64,000 nucleotides of DNA from Oncomelania hupensis. Lineage: Eukaryota > Mollusca > Gastropoda > Littorinimorpha > Pomatiopsidae. The position numbers were made by a program, and so were the translations under genes. Shown piece after piece: positions 12,601 to 23,201 of the stretch. Below the pieces are notes generated by a model. The model saw only the letters and a program-made list of their open reading frames with translations, was not told the DNA's origin and made no database searches. The number at the start of each line of letters is the position of its first letter. Positions within the stretch are counted from its first letter, which is position 1. The stretch covers positions 61,779,960 through 61,843,959 of the forward strand of contig CM072517.1 in assembly GCA_036898135.1 (NCBI GenBank), given 5' to 3'.

Positions 12601-13029
12601 GATGTTGTTTCTCGTGCGGATCTTGCTATATTGTCCATCAGTAGCATACTTAACACCTCCGTCCTGGTGGCCAACGGAAGGCGCGGTCCTTGTGCCGGGT
12701 GACGGCCCGGGCGACGACCGATCCGGTATGGAATTAGTGGATTGTGTCATCATGTAGTGTGTCTTGGGCAAAAAAAGACCTGGTGGTGCCCAATCCTCTC
12801 CAGGCTGTTGGCCACAGCCGAAATCCACGAATACAGTGTGGCTCGCCTTGGCCCTGAGCACATGGTCGTTGAACCTGTAGTAACGTGAGGTTCCTCCGCC
12901 CTGGCCGGTGACTTCTGTGTAGAAGACTTTCGCCCAGTGATGCCGTGCTAACATCACCCCTGTTAGTCGCCTCTTACGACACGCCGGGAAACGTTGGGTC
13001 TATTCTATTTAATGCCCGAACCCACAGAG
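9674..13029 (-). mobile_element. Near full-length RTE-clade LINE inserted in the satellite
   Basis: A 3356-bp element on the minus strand, with an 8-bp target duplication AACAAAAT (9666-9673 and 13030-13037) and satellite on both sides. The 5' UTR is about 70 bases (13029-12958). One long ORF fills the rest. The 3' end is a short GGATA pentamer tail (9674-9694). RTE elements typically have a single EN-RT ORF and a short simple-repeat tail, and this copy fits. It is the only intact copy of the eight in the window, so it is probably the youngest. Confidence 0.92.
9685..12957 (-). CDS. RTE-type endonuclease-reverse transcriptase, 1090 aa, intact
   Basis: A single uninterrupted ORF encodes an apurinic-like endonuclease and a reverse transcriptase, the machinery for target-primed retrotransposition in the nucleus. 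Residues about 1-115 are an unrecognised N-terminal extension. The endonuclease spans about 118-375, with TWNVRTL (123), ELRWKG (154), AYAPT (223), QGDWNAKVG (258), QIDYIMV (328) and GSDHDLV (356). The RT spans about 585-870, with KGKSAGVDNIPAELL, FRAGRSTTEQIF (694), FIDFKKAFDRVWH (725), GVRQGCLLSPTLFN (783) and the catalytic FADDIDGLAG (826). The C-terminal tail carries RKLRWYGHVTR and a basic GRRKGRPKKRW segment. The start was taken as the first methionine after the 5' UTR. The TAG stop (9687-9685) lies inside the GGATA tail. All key catalytic residues appear present. Confidence 0.93.
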   Translation of the reverse strand: MMLARHHWAKVFYTEVTGQGGGTSRYYRFNDHVLRAKASHTVFVDFGCGQQPGEDWAPPGLFLPKTHYMMTQSTNSIPDRSSPGPSPGTRTAPSVGHQDGGVKYATDGQYSKIRTRNNIVIGTWNVRTLTAEGKLEELAHELDHYRWNVLGISELRWKGLGETTTDKGHKLYFSGRDDRHEHGVGFLVHKNILATVMGCRPVSSRLITIRLRAAPFNITIIQAYAPTSDYDDSEVEDFYENLQAVLDQVPKKDIVIVQGDWNAKVGQDAHRNWGDTCGPHCNNETNDRGLRLLEFARYNNLVLANTLGLHKNSRRWTWHSPGGEHHNQIDYIMVKKRFRSSINIGRTRTFPGADIGSDHDLVMMSFRLHLKRVNTAKCTRLKFDLDKLQDPEVAELFQATIGGKFAPLLILGAGEVDVNTMTTTFNSAVTDAATEILGKHRPKKKLWITPELLDLCDKRREMKKKKNTSQGADVYRKINNDIRKGMLTAKENWIEDQCQEIENSLNKNNSKKAYQTVKRLTSVKQPKVSTIQSKSGICLTEEQEVLDRWTEYCSDLYNHTPNGDPSVLACPENREEEEILPILREEVEAAVQALKKGKSAGVDNIPAELLQAGGEAMIDALTIICNKIWQSGEWPIPWTQSLVITLPKKGNLQECENYRTISLISHPSKVLLKIILNRLKPQAEQIIAEEQAGFRAGRSTTEQIFNLRIICEKYLQHQQHLYHVFIDFKKAFDRVWHAALWATMKVYNISPKIIEVIKSLYDKATSAVLHNRAIGNWFRTTIGVRQGCLLSPTLFNIFLERIMSDALADHEGTVSIGGRAISNLRFADDIDGLAGEEQELEQLVQRLDTTSKAYGMEISAEKTKMMTNNTNGINTDIKVQGQSLDTVHSFKYLGAIVSDNGSRQEVLSRIAQTTAALTRLKPIWKDRTISLHSKVRLLRSLVISIFLYACEAWTLTADLQRRIQSMEMRCYRRLLGISYTQHITNDEVRQTITQAIGQHDDLLTVVKKRKLRWYGHVTRSSGLAKTILQGTVQGGRRKGRPKKRWEDNIREWTGLTLSEAIRAAEDRERWSMLVKRSSVVPLRPSGYGTG

Positions 13030-13725
13030 AACAAAATAGGCGTACAAAATAAGTGGAAGCCACACTTAATGGCAGGTCTTCATTGTCAACAAAATAGGCG
13101 TACAAAATAAGTGGAAGTCACACTTCATGGCAGGTCTTCATTGTCAACAAAATAGGCATACAAAATAAGTGGAAGTCACACTTCATGGCAGGTCTTCATT
13201 GTCAACAAAATAGGCGTACAAAATAAGTGGAAGTCACACTTCATGGCAGGTCTTCATTGTCAACAAAATAGGCGTACAAAATAAGTGGAAGTCACACTTC
13301 ATGGCAGGTCTTCATTGTCAACAAAATAGGCGTACAAAATAAGTGGAAGTCACACTTAATGGCAGGTCTTCATTGTCAACAAAATAGGTGTACAAAATAA
13401 GTGGAAGTCACACTTCATGGCAGGTCTTCATTGTCAACAAAATAGGCGTACAAAATAAGTGGAAATCACACTTCATGGCAGGTCTTCATTATCAACAAAA
13501 TAGGCGTACAAAATAAGTGGAAGTCACACTTCATGGCAGGTCTTAATTGTCAACAAAATAGGCCTACGCGTACAAAATAAGTGGAAGTCACACTTCATGG
13601 CAGGTTTTAATTGTCAACAAAATAGGCGTATAAAATAAGTGGAAGTCACACTTCATGGCAGGTCTTAATTGTCAACAAAATAGGCGTACAAAATAAGTGG
13701 AAGTCACACTTCATGGCAGGTCTTC
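13030..13725. repeat. 58-bp satellite array, middle block
   Basis: About 12 further units continuing the same array after the RTE insertion. One unit (near 13561) carries a 6-bp insertion, giving AGGCCTACGCGTACAA. The same variant recurs near 16262 and 16615, so these parts share a common amplification history. Confidence 0.97.
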
Positions 13726-15485
13726 TGTCACCGCCACGACTCTCTCCGGGCAGACGCCACAAACAAACACCTTCCACACGCAGACAACCCAGAAAGAATG
13801 ACGATTTCCCGCAGTCGTGAAGTGATGAAAACACAACGAACATATATATACAACTTTCAAGCTATTTATTCATTCATACCACACACTCATACACATACAA
13901 CATTTACACATGAAACGAGAAAAATGGTGATGGAACAATCAATGGGTCGATGAACAATGAAACGGAATGTCAGATGAACGAGGGTTGCTAATCAACCACG
14001 TCTAAATATCGACTGTGTACTGCAAATGTCCGAACACAGGGGGGGTCGAGTATCAAGGGGGGGACAACAAAGAATAAGCCGACCTGATAGTAGGGCGTCC
14101 CCGTTGATGTCTCCGAAAAGTAGCTGCCCCTCCTCGTGACTGTCACCGGACTGTCGCTATGGAATCCAGGCGTAGTGGTGTCGCCACTCCCTCCCACCGC
14201 TGACGATGATGATGATGATGATGACGCTGTAGTTGCGGCAGCCCTGCCACCGTCGACGCCTCCCAGCCTAACTCCTCCAGTCGGCTAACACTGTGACGTC
14301 GAGGCCAGGTTCCGTACACAGACGTCACAACCACCGCGGAAAAGGTGGGGTTGTGGAACAATGAAGATGTACACACCAACACGGACGTGGACGAACGGGT
14401 GGTGATGATGATGCTGGGTCCACACGACCAAATGTCGTCGTCGTTGTCGCGCGACGCTGGTCAACGTTACTCCGTGTCGAGCTGATGAATTCGACGAACT
14501 TTGAAGACCCTCGAACAACGAACTTTCGAACCTGCAACATGCTTGTCTTATTGTTAATGTCATGTCCACCCGATTCTGTCCCCCTCCCTCCTCACACTCT
14601 TCCCCCCTTACTACACTAACTAATTCCTGTATCTTGAGGAAGCGCCACTGCTGTCCACTTCACTTCCCTTGACTACTATTTCTGTCTCTTGTAATCAAAC
14701 ACATAATTCAAAAAACTAAATGACATTATGAATGCATGAAATGAACAATGCTGCAAATGAATACATGTAATCATCAACACATTATCCATCTTGAGCAACC
14801 GCAACCTCAACAACAGCAACCACTTCCATCCTACCTTCACCACACTTCACCCTCATTCTCCCTCCTTCAGTCGCACTCTGCCTTTCGACTGCCTCTCCCC
14901 AGTGCAACCATCCTTCCCCCAGCCTCACGCACAGCTATCGTTCAACACCCCAACAGCCGGCCATCGGTCATTAGCACAGTAAAAGAAGATCACCATCACA
15001 CTTACCCACACGGCTCGAATGTAAAGTACCTGTAGCTAGCCCTTTCCACTGCTCGCCTACACAGTACTCCAAGTAAGGTATCCAGTGCGTAGTAATTCCT
15101 GTTAGTGGACCACCTCTACACTAACTTACCACAACACACAAACTTAGTTATTTGCTCTACACTTCCTTGAGCTTGTTACCACAACCGTAACATTTCCCAC
15201 TAGGTTTCCTTTTAGAACCAGTTATCATTTACGTTAACAACTGTCCCAACCTTACTTCCAGAACAAAATACCCAGAGACACAAGACCACAGGTCTTCCCC
15301 GTTACTCTGCAAAACGTGTTCTGACTACAGTGAACACATTCCAAAACTGGCTGGCCGAGGTCTGCTGTTCCAAATCACGCTTTCCACGCATAACCTAACA
15401 TACAACAGCGCGCAGTTACTACCCCAACTCATTAACTCTCCACCCACACTTTCTACCCGGTTTCATCACAGGCTGCTCTGTGACA
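13726..15485. mobile_element. LTR-like element (solo LTR candidate), 1760 bp
   Basis: It begins TGTCAC and ends GTGACA, and is flanked by the 5-bp duplication TCTTC (13721-13725 and 15486-15490). The empty site is known from every neighbouring satellite unit (GGTCTTCATTG), so the boundaries are firm. TG...CA ends plus a 4-6 bp duplication are typical of integrase-mobilised LTRs. No gag or pol ORF is present, so a solo LTR is the simplest reading. A non-autonomous DNA element with 6-bp terminal inverted repeats remains possible. The interior is C/A-rich with a short GAT run (14204-14223). Confidence 0.7.
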
Positions 15486-16912
15486 TCTTCATTGTCAACA
15501 AAATAGGCGTACAAAATAAGTGGAAGTCACACTTCATGGCAGGTCTTAATTGTCAACAAAATAGGCGTACAAAATAAGTGGAAGTCACACTTAATGGCAG
15601 GTCTTCATTGTCAACAAAATAGGCGTACAAAATAAGTGGAAGTCACACTTCATGGCAGGTCCTAATTGTCAACAAAATAGGCGTACAAAATAAGAGGAAG
15701 TCACACTTAATGGCAGGTCTTCATTGTCAACAAAATAGGCGTACAAAATAAGTGGAAGTCACACTTCATGGCAGGTCTTCATTGTCAACAAAATAGGCGT
15801 ACAAAATAAATGGAAGTCACACTTCATGGCAGGTCTTCATTGTCAACAAAATAGGCGTACAAAATAAGTGGAAGTCACATTTCATGGCAGGTCTTCATTG
15901 TCAACAAAATAGGCGTACAAAATAAGTGGAAGTCACACTTCATGGCAGGTCTTCATTGTCAACAAAATAGGCGTACAAAATAAGTGGAAGTCAATCTTCA
16001 TGGCAGGTCTTCATTGTCAACAAAATAGGCGTACAAAATAAGTGGAAGTCACACTTAATGGCAGGTCTTCATTGTCAACAAAATAGGCGTACAAAATAAG
16101 TGGAAGTCACACTTCATGGCAGGTCTTCATTGTCAACAAAATAGGCGTACAAAATAAGTGGAAGTCACACTTCATGGCAGGTCTTCATTGTCAACAAAAT
16201 AGGCGTACAAAATAAGTGGAAGTCACACTTCATGGCAGGTCTTAATTGTCAACAAAATAGGCCTACGCGTACAAAATAAGTGGAAGTCACACTTCATGGC
16301 AGGTCTTAATTGTCAACAAAATAGGCGTACAAAATAAGTGGAAGTCACACTTCATGGCAGGTCTTAATTGTCAACAAAATAGGCGTACAAAATAAGTGGA
16401 AGTCACACTTCATGGCAGGTCTTCATTGTCAACAAAATAGGCGTACAAAATAAGTGGAAGTCACACTTCATGGCAGGTCTTCATTGTCAACAAAATAGGC
16501 GTACAAAATAAGTGGAAGTCACACTTTATGGCAGGTCTTAATTGTCAACAAAATAGGCATACAAAATAAGTGAAAGTCACACTTCATGGCAGGTCTTAAT
16601 TGTCAACAAAATAGGCCTACGCGTACAAAATAAGTGGAAGTCACACTTCATGGCAGGTCTTAATTGTCAACAAAATAGGCGTACAAAATAAGTGGAAGTA
16701 ACACTTCATGGCAGGTCTTAATTGTGAACAAAATAGGCGTACAAAATCAGTGGAAGCCACACTTCATGGCAGGTCTTAATTGTCAACAAACTACGCGTAC
16801 AAAATAAGTGGAAGTCACACTTCATGGCAGGTCTTAATTGTCAACAAACTACGCGTACAAAATAAGTGGAAGCCACACTTAATGGCAGGTCTTAATTGTC
16901 AACAAAATAGGC
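15486..16912. repeat. 58-bp satellite array, right block (pre-duplication part)
   Basis: About 25 units after the LTR-like insertion. The segment starting near 16843 matches 7594-7880 unit for unit: CTACGCG units, then a GTCAGCAAAATAGG unit, then a TACGTGG unit. The left and right blocks therefore once shared a longer repeated order. Confidence 0.95.
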
Positions 16913-19576
16913 GTACAAAATAAGTGGAAGTCACACTTAATGGCAGGTCTTAATTGTCAACAAAATAGGCGTACAAAATAAGTGGAAGCCACACTTCATG
17001 GCAGGTCTTCATTGTCAACAAACTACGCGTACAAAATAAGTGGAAGCCACACTTAATGGCAGGTCTTCATTGTCAGCAAAATAGGCGTACAAAATACGTG
17101 GAAGTCACACTTCATGGCAGGTCTTAATTGTCAACAAAATAGGCGTACAAAATAAGTGGAAGTCACACTTCATGGCAGGTCTTCATTGTCAACAAACTAC
17201 GCATACAAAATAAGTGGAAGCCACACTTAATGGCAGGACTTCATTGTCAACAAACTACGCGTACAAAATAAGTGGAAGCCACACTTAATGGCAGGTCTTA
17301 ATTGTCAACAAAATAGGCGTACAAAATAAGTGGAAGTCACACTTAATGGCAGGTCTTAATTGTCAACAAAATAGGCGTACAAAATAAGTAGAAGTCACAC
17401 TTAATGGCAGGTCTTAATTGTCAACAAAATAGGCGTATAAAATAAGTGGAAGTCACACTTAATGGCAGGTCTTAATTGTCAACAAAATAGGCGTACAAAA
17501 TAAGTGGAAGCCACACTTCATGGCAGGTCTTCATTGTCAACAAACTACGCGTACAAAATAAGTAGAAGCCACACTTAATGGCAGGTCTTCATTGTCAACA
17601 AAATAGGCGTACAAAATAAGTGGAAGTCACACTTCATGGCAGGTCTTAATTGTCAACAAAATAGGCGTACAAAATAAGTGGAAGTCACACTTCATGGCAG
17701 GTCTTAATTGTCAACAAACTACGCGTACAAAATAAGTGGAAGCCACACTTAATGGCAGGTCTTCATTGTCAACAAACTACGCGTACAAAATAAGTGGAAG
17801 CCACACTTAATGGCAGGTAATAATTGTCAACAAAATAGGCGTACAAAATAAGTGGAAGTCACACTTCATGGCAGGTCTTAATTGTCAACAAAAGAGGCGT
17901 ACAAAATAAGTGGAAGTCACACTTCATGGCAGGTCTTAATTGTCAACAAAATAGGCGTACAAAATAAGTGGAAGTCACACTTCATGGCAGGTCTTAATTG
18001 TCAACAAAATAGGCGTACAAAATAAGTGGAAGCCACACTCCATGGCAGGTCTTAATTGTCAACAAAATAGGCGTACAAAATAAGTGGAAGTCACACTTAT
18101 TGGCAGGTCTTAATTGTCAACAAAATAGGCGTACAAAATAAGTGGAAGCCACACTTCATGGCAGGTCTTAATTGTCAACAAAATAGGCGTACAAAATAAG
18201 TGGAAGCCACACTTCAAGGCAGGTCTTAATTGTCAACAAAATAGGCGTACAAAATAAGTGGAAGCCACACTTCATGGCAGGTCTTAATTGTCAACAAAAT
18301 AGGCGTACAAAATAAGTGGAAGTCACACTTCATGGCAGGTCTTCATTGTCAACAAATTAGGCGTACAAAATAAGTGGAAGTCACACTTCATGGCAGGTCT
18401 TAATTGTCAACAAAATAGGCGTACACAATAAGTGGAAGTCACACTTCATGGCAGGTCTTAATTGTCAACAAAATAGGCATACAAAATAAGTGGAAGTCAC
18501 ACTTCATGGCAGGTCTTAATTGTCAACAAAATAGGCGTACAAAATAAGTGGAAGTCACACTTCATGGCAGGTCTTCATTGTCAACAAAATAGGCGTACAA
18601 AATAAGTGGAAGTCACACTTCATGGCAGGTCTTCATTGTCAACAAAAAAGGCGTACAAAATAAGTGGAAGTCACACTTCATGGCAGGTCTTAATTGTCAA
18701 CAAAATAGGCGTACAAAATAAGTGGAAGTCACACTTAAAGGCAGGTCTTAATTGTCAACAAAATAGGCGTACAAAATAAGTGGAAGTCACACTTCATGGC
18801 AGATCTTAATTGTCAACAAAATAGGCGTACAAAATAAGTGGAAGTCACACTTCATGGCAGGTCTTAATTGTCAACAAAATAGGCGTACAAAATAAGTGGA
18901 AGCCACACTTAATGGCAGGTCTTCATTGTCAACAAAATAGGCGTACAAAATAAGTGGAAGCCACACTTCATGGCAGGTCTTCATTGGGAGGTACAAAATA
19001 AGTGGAAGTCACACTTCATGGCAGGTCTTAATTGGGAGGTACAAAATAAGTGGAAGTCACACTTCATGGCAGGTCTTCATTGGGAGGTACAAAATAAGTG
19101 GAAGCCACACTTCATGGCAGGTCTTCATTGGGAGGTACAAAATAAGTGGAAGTCACACTTCATGGCAGGTCTTCATTGGGAGGTACAAAATAAGTGGAAG
19201 CCACACTTCATGGCAGGTCTTCATTGGGAGGTACAAAATAAGTGGAAGTCACACTTCATGGCAGGTCTTCATTGGGAGGTACAAAATAAGTGGAAGTCAC
19301 ACTTCATGGCAGATCTTCATTGTCAACAAAATAGGCGTACAAAATAAGTGGAAGCCACACTTCATGGCAGGTCTTCATTGGGAGGTACAAAATAAGTGGA
19401 AGCCACACTTCATGGCAGGTCTTCATTGGGAGGTACAAAATAAGTGGAAGTCACACTTCATGGCAGGTCTTCATTGGGAGGTACAAAATAAGTGGAAGTC
19501 ACACTTCATGGCAGGTCTTCATTGGGAGGTACAAAATAAGTGGAAGCCACACTTCATGGCAGGTCTTCATTGGGAG
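16913..19576. repeat. Higher-order satellite repeat, copy 1 (2664 bp)
   Basis: This block is followed immediately by a nearly identical block of the same length (19577-22240). 2664 equals 36 units of 58 bp plus 12 units of 48 bp. Reading both copies side by side I saw only two substitutions: 17894 G against 20558 T, and 18766 G against 21430 T. It contains marker units with TTATTGG, TTCAAGG, a CCATGG and AGATCTTAATT, all reproduced 2664 bases later. Confidence 0.92.
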
Positions 19577-19645
19577 GTACAAAATAAGTGGAAGTCACAC
19601 TTAATGGCAGGTCTTAATTGTCAACAAAATAGGCGTACAAAATAA
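18970..19645 (+). repeat. 48-bp satellite variant block, frame-preserving
   Basis: Seven and then five 48-bp units, separated by one 58-bp unit. Ten bases are lost, so TGTCAACAAAATAGGCGTAC becomes TGGGAGGTAC. Because 48 is divisible by 3, the plus strand opens into a 16-residue repeat MAGLHWEVQNKWKSHF (18970-19347 and 19364-19645). I treat this as a by-product of unit length, since no signal peptide or outside exon is attached. Confidence 0.9.
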
Positions 19646-22240
19646 GTGGAAGCCACACTTCATGGCAGGTCTTCATTGTCAACAAACTACGCGTACAAAA
19701 TAAGTGGAAGCCACACTTAATGGCAGGTCTTCATTGTCAGCAAAATAGGCGTACAAAATACGTGGAAGTCACACTTCATGGCAGGTCTTAATTGTCAACA
19801 AAATAGGCGTACAAAATAAGTGGAAGTCACACTTCATGGCAGGTCTTCATTGTCAACAAACTACGCATACAAAATAAGTGGAAGCCACACTTAATGGCAG
19901 GACTTCATTGTCAACAAACTACGCGTACAAAATAAGTGGAAGCCACACTTAATGGCAGGTCTTAATTGTCAACAAAATAGGCGTACAAAATAAGTGGAAG
20001 TCACACTTAATGGCAGGTCTTAATTGTCAACAAAATAGGCGTACAAAATAAGTAGAAGTCACACTTAATGGCAGGTCTTAATTGTCAACAAAATAGGCGT
20101 ATAAAATAAGTGGAAGTCACACTTAATGGCAGGTCTTAATTGTCAACAAAATAGGCGTACAAAATAAGTGGAAGCCACACTTCATGGCAGGTCTTCATTG
20201 TCAACAAACTACGCGTACAAAATAAGTAGAAGCCACACTTAATGGCAGGTCTTCATTGTCAACAAAATAGGCGTACAAAATAAGTGGAAGTCACACTTCA
20301 TGGCAGGTCTTAATTGTCAACAAAATAGGCGTACAAAATAAGTGGAAGTCACACTTCATGGCAGGTCTTAATTGTCAACAAACTACGCGTACAAAATAAG
20401 TGGAAGCCACACTTAATGGCAGGTCTTCATTGTCAACAAACTACGCGTACAAAATAAGTGGAAGCCACACTTAATGGCAGGTAATAATTGTCAACAAAAT
20501 AGGCGTACAAAATAAGTGGAAGTCACACTTCATGGCAGGTCTTAATTGTCAACAAAATAGGCGTACAAAATAAGTGGAAGTCACACTTCATGGCAGGTCT
20601 TAATTGTCAACAAAATAGGCGTACAAAATAAGTGGAAGTCACACTTCATGGCAGGTCTTAATTGTCAACAAAATAGGCGTACAAAATAAGTGGAAGCCAC
20701 ACTCCATGGCAGGTCTTAATTGTCAACAAAATAGGCGTACAAAATAAGTGGAAGTCACACTTATTGGCAGGTCTTAATTGTCAACAAAATAGGCGTACAA
20801 AATAAGTGGAAGCCACACTTCATGGCAGGTCTTAATTGTCAACAAAATAGGCGTACAAAATAAGTGGAAGCCACACTTCAAGGCAGGTCTTAATTGTCAA
20901 CAAAATAGGCGTACAAAATAAGTGGAAGCCACACTTCATGGCAGGTCTTAATTGTCAACAAAATAGGCGTACAAAATAAGTGGAAGTCACACTTCATGGC
21001 AGGTCTTCATTGTCAACAAATTAGGCGTACAAAATAAGTGGAAGTCACACTTCATGGCAGGTCTTAATTGTCAACAAAATAGGCGTACACAATAAGTGGA
21101 AGTCACACTTCATGGCAGGTCTTAATTGTCAACAAAATAGGCATACAAAATAAGTGGAAGTCACACTTCATGGCAGGTCTTAATTGTCAACAAAATAGGC
21201 GTACAAAATAAGTGGAAGTCACACTTCATGGCAGGTCTTCATTGTCAACAAAATAGGCGTACAAAATAAGTGGAAGTCACACTTCATGGCAGGTCTTCAT
21301 TGTCAACAAAAAAGGCGTACAAAATAAGTGGAAGTCACACTTCATGGCAGGTCTTAATTGTCAACAAAATAGGCGTACAAAATAAGTGGAAGTCACACTT
21401 AAAGGCAGGTCTTAATTGTCAACAAAATATGCGTACAAAATAAGTGGAAGTCACACTTCATGGCAGATCTTAATTGTCAACAAAATAGGCGTACAAAATA
21501 AGTGGAAGTCACACTTCATGGCAGGTCTTAATTGTCAACAAAATAGGCGTACAAAATAAGTGGAAGCCACACTTAATGGCAGGTCTTCATTGTCAACAAA
21601 ATAGGCGTACAAAATAAGTGGAAGCCACACTTCATGGCAGGTCTTCATTGGGAGGTACAAAATAAGTGGAAGTCACACTTCATGGCAGGTCTTAATTGGG
21701 AGGTACAAAATAAGTGGAAGTCACACTTCATGGCAGGTCTTCATTGGGAGGTACAAAATAAGTGGAAGCCACACTTCATGGCAGGTCTTCATTGGGAGGT
21801 ACAAAATAAGTGGAAGTCACACTTCATGGCAGGTCTTCATTGGGAGGTACAAAATAAGTGGAAGCCACACTTCATGGCAGGTCTTCATTGGGAGGTACAA
21901 AATAAGTGGAAGTCACACTTCATGGCAGGTCTTCATTGGGAGGTACAAAATAAGTGGAAGTCACACTTCATGGCAGATCTTCATTGTCAACAAAATAGGC
22001 GTACAAAATAAGTGGAAGCCACACTTCATGGCAGGTCTTCATTGGGAGGTACAAAATAAGTGGAAGCCACACTTCATGGCAGGTCTTCATTGGGAGGTAC
22101 AAAATAAGTGGAAGTCACACTTCATGGCAGGTCTTCATTGGGAGGTACAAAATAAGTGGAAGTCACACTTCATGGCAGGTCTTCATTGGGAGGTACAAAA
22201 TAAGTGGAAGCCACACTTCATGGCAGGTCTTCATTGGGAG
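19577..22240. repeat. Higher-order satellite repeat, copy 2 (2664 bp)
   Basis: A tandem duplicate of 16913-19576 in the same orientation. Near identity between copies, against clearly divergent neighbouring 58-bp units, shows that a long block rather than single units was duplicated recently. An assembly duplication is the main alternative. The two substitutions seen argue weakly against it. Confidence 0.9.
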
Positions 22241-22290
22241 GTACAAAATAAGTGGAAGTCACACTTCATGGCAGGTCTTCATTGGGAGGT
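21634..22290 (+). repeat. 48-bp satellite variant block, second copy, and array edge
   Basis: The copy of the 48-bp block made by the 2664-bp duplication. The last unit runs into unique sequence at about 22285 (TGGGAGGTTCGTGGAGG). The flank itself supplies GGGAGGT, the signature of the 48-bp variant. Confidence 0.9.
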
Positions 22291-22650
22291 TCGTGGAGGT
22301 TCACCAACCTTGTTTTTGAGGTTCTTAGATCCACGACCTAGGTTCCTGAACCTTTTTAGTTCCCGAGCTGTAAAGTTCGGAAACTACTGTTTTTGGCTGT
22401 GGGCGTCCGGCGTCCATTCGTCCGGAGGTGAGATTGGCGCACTTTTCTCTGACATTTATAAACGGATTTCTCTGAAACTTGGTACTTAGTTAGCAAATGG
22501 TTTACCATATCAGATGACACAAATATTATGCATGTTGGTTGTGTGACGTCATCGTGGTGATGTTTATAGAACGCGTCCCTCGACATCATCGCCTTGATAT
22601 AAAAGTAGGTCTTAATACTGAGTGAGAGGAATGCGTTCTATAAGTGAGGA

Positions 22651-22652
<2 letters not shown>
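22291..22652. other. Array-flanking dispersed-repeat-like sequence
   Basis: No gene recognised. Phrases such as TTTCTCTGAAACTTGGTAC and GTGACGTCATCGTGGTGATG resemble dispersed repeats I associate with mollusc genomes. That association is from memory and untested here. Confidence 0.3.
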
Positions 22653-22748
<96 letters not shown>

Positions 22749-22754
22749 TTTTTT
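22653..22754. repeat. (CT)n microsatellite followed by T run
   Basis: About 88 bases of CT repeat followed by 14 T residues, visible directly. Confidence 0.97.
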
Positions 22755-23052
22755 CTCTCTCTCTCACCTCTCCTAACGGTTACGCATTTGTTTTTAATTT
22801 ACAGTACTTGAAATAATTCTGGATTCCTCTGGCAAATTAAAAAGAACATTGTCGAATGAAAAAATCTTTGAGTTCCCTTGGAATGCTGCTGACCAGAAAC
22901 AGTACTGGTGTCCCTAAAGTATTAGTGACCTAACGCTCTTGGGCGGGGACTTTATGGCCCATCTCGAACCTTAGTATATTTTCCCCACAAGTATTTCTGT
23001 CTCATAATTTATTGTGATTGTTACCTGACGACTAACAACGACATGTGTGTAG

Positions 23053-23201
23053 GCTTATGTGTGCTGACAGTGTCATCAAGACGTACCAGCAGTGCGCCAA
23101 TACTGCTCTACAGAACTGTACGGTCCAGTTTCCCGGCTGGTCTTCATTCCCTGGACCCAAACTGGACAGTCTGTCTGGCATTTCATCGACTGTTTGCACT
23201 G
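23053..23201 (+). CDS. Candidate internal exon of an unrecognised Cys-bearing protein
   Basis: An AG acceptor (GTGTGTAG, 23051-23052) and a GT donor (ACTG then GTCAGT, 23202) bound 149 bases open in one frame. The translation begins LMCADSVIKTYQQCANTAL, continues with an N-glycosylation-like QNCT, then a Pro/Gly/Ser segment, and ends STVCT plus one leftover base. Regular cysteines (C..SVIKTYQQC...ALQNC...VC) suggest an extracellular disulphide-bonded domain. I do not recognise the family. The leftover phase joins exactly to the next candidate at 23760, giving an Ala codon across the junction, which supports a real gene. A chance frame is possible. Confidence 0.45.

Noticed and set aside
7012..22290. 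Regularly spaced repeats suggestive of a CRISPR array
   Set aside because: Units are contiguous and lack unique spacers, there are no cas genes, and the genome is clearly eukaryotic. It is a tandem satellite.
22028..22489. 153-residue repeat protein fused to a unique C-terminus
   Set aside because: The frame simply runs from the 48-bp satellite units into the flank. There is no splice signal or domain in the unique part.
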